In this document: positions 1 through 7,819 of the stretch, piece after piece
Layout: every line of letters begins with the position of its first letter
Numbering within the stretch: the first letter of the stretch is position 1
NCBI GenBank assembly: GCA_902459845.2
Contig: CABPSV020000692.1
Span: forward strand, 1 to 10,411
Reading direction: 5' to 3'
Source: Hepatocystis sp. ex Piliocolobus tephrosceles
Taxonomy: Eukaryota > Apicomplexa > Aconoidasida > Haemosporida > Plasmodiidae
Length of the DNA: 10,411 bases
Position numbers and translations under genes: made by a program
Notes under the pieces: generated by a model
What the model saw: the letters and a program-made list of their open reading frames with translations, nothing else
Databases searched by the model: none
Told to the model about the DNA's origin: nothing

Positions 1-71
1 TATTTGTTAACTTATTTGTTAACTTATTTGTTAACTTATTTGTTAACTTATTTGTTAACTTATTTGTTAAC

Positions 72-72
<1 letters not shown>
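1..72. repeat. 12-bp tandem repeat, 6 perfect copies
   Basis: Six perfect head-to-tail copies of TATTTGTTAACT fill positions 1-72, and the array may continue beyond the left edge. Each unit carries the palindrome GTTAAC. The array passes without a break into a TATT microsatellite, which suggests growth by replication slippage. No coding role is visible. Confidence 0.95.
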
Positions 73-118
<46 letters not shown>

Positions 119-119
119 T
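73..119. repeat. TATT tetranucleotide microsatellite
   Basis: About twelve uninterrupted TATT units follow the 12-bp array directly. The 12-bp unit starts with the same TATTTGTT-like core, so one array may have evolved from the other. Confidence 0.9.
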
Positions 120-640
120 GTTTTTTTTTTAATTTTTTTTTAATTTTGTTTTTTATTTTGTTTTTTATTTTTTTTTTATTTTGTTTTTTATTTTTTATTT
201 ATTTTGTTTTTTATTTTTTTTTTATTTTTTTTTTTATTTTTTATTTATATGTATTTTTTTTAATCCATTCGTATTTTTCATTTATCAATGTTTTCATTAT
301 GAATTTAAATCGCTTTACATTACATGTATATAATATACATAATTTAAATATATTTTTTTGTAAATTGACGATCAAACTTTACTTTTTTTTTCTCTTTTTT
401 TTTATTTACTTTTTTTCTTTTTTTTTTTTTGTTAGTATGTTTATACTATACACATGTGTAAACAAAAATTTCAAATAGGACATTCTCTTTTGTTTTACAA
501 ATATAAATTTTTAATTCTTGTATAAAATCGTTGCCTTATTTTGTTGTCTTATTTCTGTTCTATTTTTTTTTATCACATAACTTTTTATTAACCTTTTATA
601 CTTTTCGCAAAATTAAATTAAAAATAAATCGTTAAGAGGG
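120..640. other. T-rich low-complexity intergenic DNA, no gene
   Basis: Positions 120-260 are almost pure T, broken by single A and G bases in loose repeats of TTTTGTTTTTTATT type. From about 260 to 640 the sequence is mixed A+T with further T runs. The long plus-strand frame here would encode a Phe/Tyr/Ile-only peptide, which is what T-rich noise produces. I see no gene or structured RNA. Confidence 0.7.
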
Positions 641-843
641 GATAGTTCAGGTCACAAAAACACTGTAACGTTTGCATCAGTCTGTATAAGCCTATATATA
701 TATATACATATGTATGTATGTATGTATATATGTATGTGTGTGTACGTATTGTCACGTGAGCACACATGTCACAACTTGGAGACTCAACAACAACGTGCGA
801 AATCACAACATAAAATTTAAGTTAAAAACAAAACATTTTAATT

Positions 844-846
<3 letters not shown>
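636..846 (+). promoter_or_regulatory. candidate 5' region of the EF-hand gene
   Basis: This stretch is clearly more complex than its flanks and lies directly upstream of the EF-hand gene. It holds GAGGGGA at 636-642, which fits the Plasmodium G-box pattern (A/G)NGGGG(C/A). A TA/TATG/TG microsatellite lies at about 694-744, a palindromic CACGTG at 753-758, and two direct TGTCAC copies at 750-755 and 767-772. These are motif matches only. No transcription start site can be read from sequence. Confidence 0.3.

Positions 847-891
<45 letters not shown>
847..891 (+). repeat. 45-nt poly(A) tract abutting the EF-hand start codon
   Basis: Forty-four A residues occupy 847-890 and the next A is the first base of the ATG at 891. 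An in-frame TAA sits at 846-848, so the tract cannot extend the reading frame beyond a run of Lys codons. The ribosome would enter the gene straight from poly(A). Confidence 0.9.
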
Positions 892-893
<2 letters not shown>

Positions 894-1685
894 CAAATAA
901 ATTTACCAAAGGATAAAATAGAATTAATACAAAAAAATTTTGATTTAATTGATAAGAATAAAGATGGCTTAATAAATGATGAAGAGTTTAAAATATTGGT
1001 ACGTTTGTTAGGCCAAACAAAAACAGAACGAGAACTTGAGCAGTGCATTGAGACATTTTTTGAAGATGATAATGGGGATAGTGAAAAAGAAGAAATCACA
1101 AAAAAAGAACAGAATGGGGAACAGAATAAGAATGAGGATAAAAATAAAGGCAAGGATGAAGGAAAAAATTTTAATGTAAAGGAAAAAAGCCCTAACAACA
1201 AAGCAGATAAAAATGCCATTAAAACAAAATATACTAACAATGGACCTACAAAATATTTTAATGACGATAATAAAATTCCAAGTATACCAGATAGGTTTAA
1301 AAACAAAATGAGCAGTAAAATGAGCAGTAAAGTAAGTGGTAAAATGGGTAACAAACTAGACATTAACAACAATAACAACAACAAAACAACAAATAACGAA
1401 TTAAAAAAAAAAAAAAATATTAATTTTGAAACATTTTTAAAAATATTTATTGAAACTTATACTGAACCCATACCCTTAGATTATTTAGTTAAATGTTTTA
1501 AAATTTTTGACAATGAAAAAACTGGATATATTAATAAAGAAAAGCTAGAATATATTTTAAGAAATTGTGATGAAAAAATAAATGAAGAAGATATTAAATT
1601 ATTTTTAAGCTTATCAAATATACAAAATAAAAAAAATATTGATTATGTTAAGTTATCTATAAAACTAAAAGAAATATGTCCATAA
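891..1685 (+). CDS. EF-hand (calmodulin/light-chain-like) protein with split second EF-hand
   Basis: The product has 264 residues and looks like a Ca2+-binding or myosin-light-chain-type protein. EF-hand 1 has a canonical loop at residues 21-32 (D21, N23, D25, G26, I28, N29, E32), so it should bind Ca2+. A helix at 45-57 enters EF-hand 2, but its loop is interrupted by a Lys/Asn/Glu/Ser-rich insert (about 66-173). The exit part, NINFETFLKIF, resumes at about 176. EF-hand 3 (loop 207-218, D207, T211, G212, I214) has Lys at position 12 instead of Glu and is probably weak or silent. EF-hand 4 (about 240-260) has lost its acidic ligands. The four-hand layout with one working site recalls divergent essential light chains or calmodulin-like proteins; I cannot choose between them. 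The ATG at 891 is the first after an in-frame TAA at 846. No intron is needed. The neighbour downstream is convergent. Confidence 0.9.
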
Positions 1686-2153
1686 AATTTTGATATAACC
1701 CTTCATCCCCCACAAAAAAAAAAAAAAAAATAAAAATAAAAAATAAATCGTTTAACATTACTACTACTGTTTATACAATATGAAGTAACATGTGTGTATG
1801 TGTATTTACCTGTCATATTTACTTAGTTATTGAAACTATCACTATTATTAGAACTATGACTTACTATTGTTTTCTTGGTAATGTATATGCATAATTTTTT
1901 TTTTCTTTTTTTTTTTTTCTTTTTTTTTCATTTTTTTATTTTAAAAATAGCAAAATTTGAACAGGATAATACTTCATTTTTATAATATATTTATTTTTTT
2001 TTAATTATAAAATGTTTATGAATGTCATAATAAATATTAAAATTTCAAAAAGTTTGTATATACACAAAAATTGTATGTTCAAAGAAAAAAAATATTAGTA
2101 ATAAAACACCGATTGGGGAATATATATACACCGTCACGCACATAATTTAACCA
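1686..2153. other. convergent intergenic region
   Basis: This is the 468-bp gap between two convergent genes. It contains a C-rich patch just after the EF-hand stop, an A run near 1713, several AATAAA-like strings at about 1733-1747 that could serve as poly(A) signals for the plus gene, and a T-rich stretch at about 1896-1940. I see no ORF or RNA gene. Confidence 0.6.
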
Positions 2154-2992
2154 TCATGATGTACTTAAAAATTGTGTACATTCTGTAATCAATTTATTAA
2201 CATTATATTTGTCAAAAATTAAAAATAAAAAAGGAGTTTCTTCCGACATAAGTTGTATCCTTTTTATTTCATTTTCATCTGTACTATCAACATGAAGAAT
2301 AATTTCATGTATTTTTTTTTTTAGTTTATAATCTTGTTTGAAATAGGTTAATGTGTTATTAAAAAATATATTTAAGGTATATAATATACGTTGGTCAGTA
2401 ACGCTAGTAACATTAGGTGTACTCTTTATTTTACAATTTTTAATAGTTGTATTTAAACTTTTCATTTTTAAAATACATTTTTTCATTTCAACTAAAGTTA
2501 GTTTTGCAGATTCAAAAAATTTTATAAATTCCCGTGTTAATTCATTTTTTATAAGTATATCCATTTCATCTTTTTTTTCTAACCCTTCAACAAGGTTAGT
2601 GCTAAAAATTGGCATAAAGAAATGAAAAAAAAAAAAAAAAAAGACATATTAAGGTGGGGAGAGGGGTATGTAAAAAGTATGACATATTTAATGGATATAT
2701 ACAAAAAAAAAAAAAAGGTATATATTGAATGAGTGTATGCAAAAAAAAAAAAAAAGGGATATAAAAAAAAATTTTTAATTAATATAAGTGCAATTATAAA
2801 TTCTGTTAAAAAAAAAAAAAATCATTTGTTTACAATAACATGTTACAATAAAAGAAATTACCTTCTATTTAAAATAATTTTGATTAGTTTTTTGATTGTT
2901 ACATTAATTGTGTCATGTAGAGTAAAATATTTTTTAATATAAGTGACACACTCGTTTACTATAAGCTTTTCATTTTTTTTTTTTTCATTCAT
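2154..2992 (-). CDS. two-exon small protein, weakly CINP-like (exons 2992-2862 and 2601-2154)
   Basis: Exon 2 lies in a 153-codon open frame whose first ATG is at 2615. A better model joins it to an upstream exon. Exon 1 runs from ATG 2992 to 2862 (43 codons plus AG). The intron starts GTAATT and ends TTTTTAG, and exon 2 resumes at 2601 with C, making an in-frame Ser codon. The product is then 192 residues, helical, without signal peptide or membrane span. TGA at 3022-3020 closes the frame upstream, and ATG 2992 is the first Met after it. From memory, the segments IKKYFTLHD (19-27), KKCILKMKSLNTT (84-96) and the helix around YFKQDYKLKK (130-139) fall in the order and spacing of CINP, the CDK2-interacting protein of about 212 residues. 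That match is suggestive, not proven. Exon 1 holds a 13-nt A run, so a sequencing slip there would alter the model. Without splicing, exon 1 stops right at the donor (GG-TAA). Confidence 0.75.
2602..2861 (-). other. predicted 260-nt intron
   Basis: Read on the minus strand, it begins GTAATT at 2861 and ends ATTTTTAG at 2602. The interior is T-rich, with a C/T tract around 2651-2668 and a long T run at about 2626-2642, as expected before an acceptor. Splicing preserves frame (2+1 nt). A second acceptor-like TTTAACAG at 2803 would lead to a stop after about nine codons and is less likely to be used productively. Confidence 0.6.
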
Positions 2993-3141
2993 TATAATTG
3001 TACAGCTGTAATTCAATAGTCAACAAGTCAGTTATGACGTACATAATAAAATAAAAATATGTGAATAAATGAATAGTTAAATTGGGTGGCTAAATAATGG
3101 AGTAAATAAATGAATAAATAAATGAACAAATAAATAAAAAA

Positions 3142-3180
<39 letters not shown>

Positions 3181-3492
3181 ACGGTAAATTTTTGTATACA
3201 ACACAATATAAACTATTTTTATTTATTTATTATACTGCACTGTACCATATTATATTTAACTGTTAATTTTTTTTTTTTTTTTATGCTCATTGTAATATGT
3301 ACATTACCGCCGAATTAAACTTTATTGGTAACTTATTTATTTTTAAGGCTAGCTATTTTTAGCTAATATATTAAATTCTGCGAAACAATAATATTACAGG
3401 TACTCATAAAATGTGCTAGCAATTCGATTTAGCATATTATTACCACGATTATTATAATAATTAATATTATTATTATTACCAATTATTTCGTT
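2993..3492. other. divergent intergenic region, part 1
   Basis: This is the 5' flank of the minus-strand gene. It holds AAAT-type degenerate repeats at about 3090-3143 and a 35-nt poly(A) at 3144-3178. At 3290-3440 there is a patch of more complex sequence with small inverted repeats: TAGCTA-TTTT-TAGCTA at 3350-3365, and TGCTA/TAGCA arms near 3412-3433. Only very short ORFs are present (for example 11 codons from about 3282). I see no gene. Confidence 0.5.
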
Positions 3493-3728
3493 ATCATTTT
3501 ATTTAATAAGTTTTTTTATCATTTTATTTAATAAGTTTTTTTATCATTTTATTTAATAAGTTTTTTTATCATTTTATTTAATAAGTTTTTTTATCATTTT
3601 ATTTAATAAGTTTTTTTATCATTTTATTTAATAAGTTTTTTTATCATTTTATTTAATAAGTTTTTTTATCATTTTATTTAATAAGTTTTTTTATCATTTT
3701 ATTTAATAAGTTTTTTTATCATTTTATT
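3493..3728. repeat. 25-bp minisatellite, 9 perfect copies plus a partial
   Basis: The unit consists of ATCATTTTATTTAATAAG followed by seven T. It repeats perfectly from 3493, with copy starts every 25 bp up to 3693, and ends in an 11-bp partial at 3718-3728. No copy differs by a single base, which points to recent expansion or active homogenisation. Confidence 0.97.
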
Positions 3729-4532
3729 AGTTAATTTTATTATGTGATTCTTATAAAAATAGTGTTACATAAGGAGCATTTATCCGATATGTCTCACTTT
3801 TCTTCTATGTTTTCCATGTATATTTTTGTAATAAACCAAAACTAGACATTGCTCATTTATATATATAATTAAAAAAATTGCTACGAGAAGTAAAAATATA
3901 TGCATATATATATATATATATATATAACCTCAAATTCTTATAATGTATAATATACCCTTTTTCATAGTTAGTTATATATTTTAAAAAAATGAGAAAAAAA
4001 ATAAAAAAAAAATAAATATACAACTGTTACTATAGTATATAACTTCTCGAAAAAATTATAATGAATATATTTGTATGTAAAAAAAATAAATATGGAATAA
4101 ATGGTTATCTGGTTAGTTAGGAAAATGAATAACTAATCAGGTGTCTATTTGTTTTAAAAAACAATCCAGATCTTTTCAAACAGATACAACTATGTAAACG
4201 TACTTAAAAAAAAATAAAATAAACACTTAATTATTGATATATGTTATGTGTATATATTTTCAGTTATGTGCACTGTTTTTCATTTCAATTTTTTGAAAAA
4301 AAAAAAAAATCGAAAATAAAATAGTTAAGTTTAATAGGGAACTAGCGTTAGACATAAAAAAAATTCACTCATGTAGAGGTGCAGAGCATTTTTAAACAAT
4401 GAGTTGTTTTAAAAAGTATATAAGATAATAAAATAAAAAAAAAGAAAAGGATTATTAAAAATGTAAATATAAAAAATGTAAATATAAATTATTGTATTAT
4501 TGTATTGTTGTATTATAGTTTTTATGTTTATA
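3729..4532. other. divergent intergenic region, part 2
   Basis: This is A+T-rich sequence without a supportable gene. It contains a TA microsatellite at about 3904-3926 next to TGCATA, and two possible stem-loops. One has arms GTGTCTATTTG (4141-4151) and CAAACAGATAC (4177-4187). The other is AAACAA-TGAG-TTGTTT at 4394-4409. The longest open stretches are under 20 codons. Confidence 0.5.
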
Positions 4533-4580
4533 TGTTCTTTCATTTGTTCTTTTATTTGTTCTTTTATTTGTTCTTTTATT
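4533..4580. repeat. 12-bp tandem repeat, 4 copies
   Basis: Four copies of TGTTCTTTTATT are present at 4533-4580; the first has C in place of T at position 9. In one frame it reads as repeated Cys-Ser-Phe-Ile, but this is a repeat artefact that runs into the adjoining poly(T). Confidence 0.9.
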
Positions 4581-4625
4581 TGTTTGTCCTTTCATTTCTT
4601 CCGTCCTGTCCAGTCATACCATAGC

Positions 4626-4628
<3 letters not shown>

Positions 4629-4697
<69 letters not shown>
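4629..4697 (+). repeat. 69-nt poly(T) tract
   Basis: This is an uninterrupted T run, the longest homopolymer in the window, about 520 bp upstream of the MORN gene start. Its exact length is uncertain because such tracts are prone to slippage and assembly error. Confidence 0.9.
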
Positions 4698-4701
<4 letters not shown>

Positions 4702-5120
4702 CATTATATATATTTAAAGAAAAAAAAATGTATGCACAGTGTGTTTATTTAATACATTTGACAAATATTTTAAATAATTTATTTTTATTTTCCTTTTCTT
4801 CTTTAAAGCATATACATATATGTTCAGATTAAATGATGTTACATTGCACGTGTGTATAAATAAATAAAATAGTATATAGCTTTATCCAGCATTTAACATT
4901 TTGTTAGTTTTTTGTTAGTTTTTTATTAGCTTTTTTTATTAGTTTTTTTTATTAGTTATTTTTTTATTTTGTTTTTTTTTTAATTTTATAACTTACTATT
5001 TTATAATTTTTTTTTTTTTTTTAGTTTAGGATAAAATTCTACCTATGTCATTTTTGTATGTTCATTTTGTGAGCTGAGCATGTAAAATAAACACATACAA
5101 ATGTATGTAATTTTTTTTGA

Positions 5121-5176
<56 letters not shown>

Positions 5177-5214
5177 CACGTTTATATAAATATATAGATA
5201 TATAGCACCAAAAA
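4698..5214 (+). promoter_or_regulatory. probable 5' region of the MORN gene
   Basis: This is the sequence immediately upstream of the MORN ORF. It has degenerate TTTTTTGTTAG-type repeats at about 4900-4957, a T run near 5010-5022, a 31-nt poly(A) at 5124-5154, and a TA microsatellite at about 5155-5175. Rigid dA tracts followed by TA steps are common upstream of Plasmodium genes. No specific factor site is identified. The start context is A-rich (CAAAAAATG), as is usual in this genus. Confidence 0.35.
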
Positions 5215-6312
5215 ATGATATCTGAAGAAACCCACAGTTACAACGGAAATATAAAAGATGGTTTATTCCATGGGTATGGTATTTTAATGTACTCTAAAAA
5301 CGAGAAATATGAAGGTGAATTTGTTTATGGTAAAAGAGAAGGGAAGGGTAAATTCAAGTATGCTGATGGTGCAACATATGAAGGTGATTGGGTAGATGAT
5401 AAAATTCATGGAAAAGGGATAGCTCGATTTGTTAGTGGTAATGTATATGAGGGTGAATGGAAAGATGGTAAAATAAATGGCTATGGTATATTAAAATATA
5501 ATAATGGTGATATGTATGAAGGAGAATGGATTGATGGTATGATGAATGGGAAAGGTACTTACACTTATGAAGATGGGGATGTATATATAGGAGAATGGAA
5601 AAATGATAAAAGACATGGAAAGGGTAGTGTTAAATATAAAGGAAATGAAAACAAAATAGCAGAAACATATGAAGGTGATTGGTTTGAAGGTAAAATGCAA
5701 GGAAGAGGTACTTATTTTTTTGCTGATGGAGGTATATATGAGGGAGATTGGGTAGATGGTAAAATGGAAGGTAAAGGTGTGTATAAATATTTGAATGGTA
5801 ATGTATATGATGGTGAATGGTTGAATGATATGAAAGACGGGTATGGTATATTAAAATATGTAAATGGAGAAATGTATGAAGGGTTTTGGAAAAATAATAA
5901 AGTAAATGGAAAAGGGACATTAACTTATAGTCAAGGAGATAAATATATAGGAGAATGGAAATTAGCTAAAAAATCAGGTGAAGGTGAATTAATTTATGCA
6001 TCAGGTGATAGGTTTAAAGGTATATGGAAAGATGACAAAGCAAATGGATTTGGTGTTTTGAATTATTCGAATGGTAATAAATATGAAGGTGAATGGGTAG
6101 ATGATAAGAGACATGGTTTTGGTACTTTTACATGTAAAGAAGATTCATCTGTTTATTCTGGTATGTTTGTAAATAATAGAAAAGAAGGAAATGGTATATT
6201 AACATTTAATAATGGAAATATTGTTGAAGGTATATGGAAAGCAGGCATTTTAACAAAAGTCACTAAATTTCAGTTGAATCCGACGTCACCATGGAACGAC
6301 CCGGATTTGTAA
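5215..6312 (+). CDS. MORN1: MORN-repeat protein, probable MORN1
   Basis: The product has 365 residues and is almost nothing but MORN repeats. The first, degenerate repeat spans about 8-30. Clear 23-residue repeats of (K/T/V/M)YEGEW-type start at 31, 54, 77, 100, 123, 151, 174, 197, 220, 243, 266, 289 and 313. A last partial repeat lies at 336 onward, ahead of a short tail that ends NPTSPWNDPDL. Repeat 6 has five extra residues (around GNENKIAE). The length and near-pure MORN make-up match apicomplexan MORN1. That protein is known in Toxoplasma and Plasmodium as a scaffold of the basal complex and inner-membrane-complex ends during daughter budding, and in Toxoplasma also at the centrocone. 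There is no signal peptide or membrane segment, and no intron. Unlike its neighbours it has no Asn/Lys insert, as expected for a packed beta-solenoid. The symbol rests on length and architecture; another MORN family member is possible but less likely. Confidence 0.95.
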   Translation: MISEETHSYNGNIKDGLFHGYGILMYSKNEKYEGEFVYGKREGKGKFKYADGATYEGDWVDDKIHGKGIARFVSGNVYEGEWKDGKINGYGILKYNNGDMYEGEWIDGMMNGKGTYTYEDGDVYIGEWKNDKRHGKGSVKYKGNENKIAETYEGDWFEGKMQGRGTYFFADGGIYEGDWVDGKMEGKGVYKYLNGNVYDGEWLNDMKDGYGILKYVNGEMYEGFWKNNKVNGKGTLTYSQGDKYIGEWKLAKKSGEGELIYASGDRFKGIWKDDKANGFGVLNYSNGNKYEGEWVDDKRHGFGTFTCKEDSSVYSGMFVNNRKEGNGILTFNNGNIVEGIWKAGILTKVTKFQLNPTSPWNDPDL

Positions 6313-6670
6313 CATCGTCATGGAGTTAATGAATGTGTGTACTTATTTTTTTTTGGAAATTTTTACTACACAGCAGCAAAAAAAAAAAAAAAATAAAATA
6401 AAATAAAAAAAAAAAAAAAAAAAAATATGTTATAGATAATGGGGAAAAAAAAAATTACCACGTTTATAATAACAAATACCACATTTATATATAAAAAAAA
6501 AAAAAAAAAAAATTTAGATTTATTCTTTTTTTTTTTTTTTTTTAATATTTACTCGTAATAAAATACTTTTCTGTTTTAAGCCTTACACTTTTTACTTACT
6601 TTTTTTTGTCATAAATATATACATATTTTTTATCATAAATATATACATATTTTTTTGTCATTTTTTTTTT
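6313..6670. other. intergenic A/T runs and a 24-bp repeat
   Basis: This is the 3' flank of the MORN gene, with several A runs (about 6379-6425, 6495-6511) and AATAAA-like strings that could act as poly(A) signals. A T run lies at about 6528-6543. At 6609-6657 the unit TCATAAATATATACATATTT occurs twice, 24 bp apart. No gene is seen. Confidence 0.6.
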
Positions 6671-6783
6671 GTCAGCTTTTTTTGTCAGCTTTTTTTGTCA
6701 GCTTTTTTTGTCAGCTTTTTTTGACAGCTTTTTTTGACAGCTTTTTTTGTCAGCTTTTTTTCAGCCTTTTTTCAGCCTTTTTT
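6671..6783. repeat. 13-bp GTCAGC-T7 tandem array
   Basis: Seven 13-bp units start at 6671, 6684, 6697, 6710, 6723, 6736 and 6749, each a six-base core plus seven T. Copies 5 and 6 read GACAGC; the others read GTCAGC. The array then shortens to 11-bp CAGCCTTTTTT units at 6762 and 6773, and fades at CAGTG. The Phe/Ser-rich frame across it is an artefact. Confidence 0.93.
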
Positions 6784-6795
6784 CAGTGTTTTTTT

Positions 6796-6798
<3 letters not shown>

Positions 6799-6843
<45 letters not shown>
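6799..6843. repeat. 45-nt poly(T) tract
   Basis: An uninterrupted T run follows closely behind the 13-bp array. Together with the array's T7 spacers it forms a nearly continuous T-rich strand. Confidence 0.9.
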
Positions 6844-6846
<3 letters not shown>

Positions 6847-7387
6847 TTAATTAATTATTTAGCGATGAACTTTTTTTTTTTTTTCTCATTTTATTAATTT
6901 TTTTTTTTAATATTTTTTTTCTTATGTATATTTTTATGTTGTCCCGATTTTTCCGCTTTTCCTACTTTTCCGACTTTTTTTGCTTATATTTTACTTTCTT
7001 TACCAAACCTTGGTGTTTCCTTTTTAAATTTTAGTTGTGTTTAAAACATTTCATATATGCAATAAATATAAACATATAACACTTATATTAGCAAAAATAT
7101 ATGTGTATAACTAATTCGTATTATTTTTAATTTTTTTATATTGTTCATTTGTTCTTTTGCTTGTTTTTTTAACATTTTTTTAAAATAACTTTTTATGTTG
7201 AACATATTGTTTAAAAAAAAGAAAAATAAGAAGAAAAAAAAAAAAACAAAAACAATAGCACAATAAAAAAAAAAAAAAAATGATAACAAAAAGAGAAGAT
7301 AACAGAAAAAAAAAAGAAACTATAACAAAATTTATAACAAAGTAATAATATAATAAACTGAAATAGTAAAATTCTACTTTTTGTGTA

Positions 7388-7434
<47 letters not shown>

Positions 7435-7563
7435 TGACATTAGTGTAGAGTTATTAGATTTTCACAAATCGCAGTGTCATTTTATTTTATTCCCTATGAT
7501 AAGATTTAATTTTACATAATACATTAACAATTATGTTGTATTACATTGTTTTTATATCATTTC
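6844..7563. other. intergenic low-complexity region
   Basis: No gene is seen. A small CTTTTCC-type repeat lies at about 6945-6978. Mixed A-rich sequence follows at 7215-7330, and a 43-nt poly(A) at 7390-7432. Just after it, ATGACA (7434-7439) and TGTCAT (7475-7480) form a loose inverted repeat. Minus-strand frames here give Phe-only peptides. Confidence 0.6.
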
Positions 7564-7819
7564 AATTTAATTTTTTTAAAAGTTCATCAGTTGTCAATTT
7601 AATTTTTTTAAAAGTTCATCAGTTGTCAATTTAATTTTTTTAAAAGTTCATCAGTTGTCAATTTAATTTTTTTAAAAGTTCATCAGTTGTCAATTTAATT
7701 TTTTTAAAAGTTCATCAGTAGTCAATTTAATTTTTTTAAAAGTTCATCAGTAGTCAATTTAATTTTTTTAAAAGTTCATCAGTTGTCAATTTAATTTTTT
7801 TAAAAGTTCACCATTTGTC
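7564..7819. repeat. 32-bp minisatellite, 8 copies
   Basis: Eight units of 32 bp have starts at 7564, 7596, 7628, 7660, 7692, 7724, 7756 and 7788. Each contains AATTTAATTTTTTTAAAAG and then TTCATCAGTTGTC. Copies 5 and 6 share a GTTGTC to GTAGTC change, and copy 8 is altered at its end (CACCATTTGTC). The array ends 149 bp before the CtIP-like start codon. Downstream, 7850-7893 carries three decayed short repeats around CTGATAGTT. Confidence 0.97.

Noticed and set aside
146..478. 110-codon plus-strand open frame
   Set aside because: It is almost entirely Phe/Ile/Tyr/Leu from T-rich DNA, with no domain or codon pattern; low-complexity artefact.
618..806. 62-codon minus-strand frame
   Set aside because: It reads through the TATG/TA microsatellite (Tyr-Ile-His-Thr repeats) and has no recognisable protein features.
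803..1384. 193-codon minus-strand frame opposite the EF-hand gene
   Set aside because: Leu/Ser/Phe-rich mirror of the Lys/Asn-rich coding strand, including a run of Phe from the poly(A); antisense shadow.
2353..2625. 90-codon plus-strand frame opposite exon 2 of the minus-strand gene
   Set aside because: Hydrophobic antisense shadow; the minus strand gives the more protein-like sequence and a matching splice model.
2651..2668. G-rich GTGGGGAGAGGGG patch, G-box-like on the plus strand
   Set aside because: It lies inside the predicted intron, where on the minus strand it is simply part of the pyrimidine-rich stretch before the acceptor.
2733..2942. 69-codon plus-strand frame with a hydrophobic C-terminal segment
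   Set aside because: It is Lys runs from A tracts followed by AT-rich noise, and it overlaps exon 1 and the intron of the better supported minus-strand gene.
3004..3044. Alternative upstream start (ATG at 3044, minus) joined by a 45-nt intron to exon 1
   Set aside because: The intron would be unusually short and, on careful counting, out of frame with exon 1; the ATG at 2992 is open without it.
4500..4832. 110-codon plus-strand frame
   Set aside because: It is made of the 12-bp repeat (Cys-Ser-Phe-Ile units) and the 69-nt T run; no real protein.
5491..5920. Minus-strand frames opposite the MORN gene
   Set aside because: His/Tyr/Phe-rich shadows that arise from the regular 69-nt MORN repeat on the other strand.
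6655..6897. 80-codon plus-strand frame across the 13-bp array
   Set aside because: Phe/Ser/Gln repeats and a Phe run produced by the GTCAGC-T7 array and poly(T).
7083..7440. Two overlapping minus-strand Phe-rich frames
   Set aside because: They derive from A tracts on the plus strand; no domain, no conserved-looking segment.
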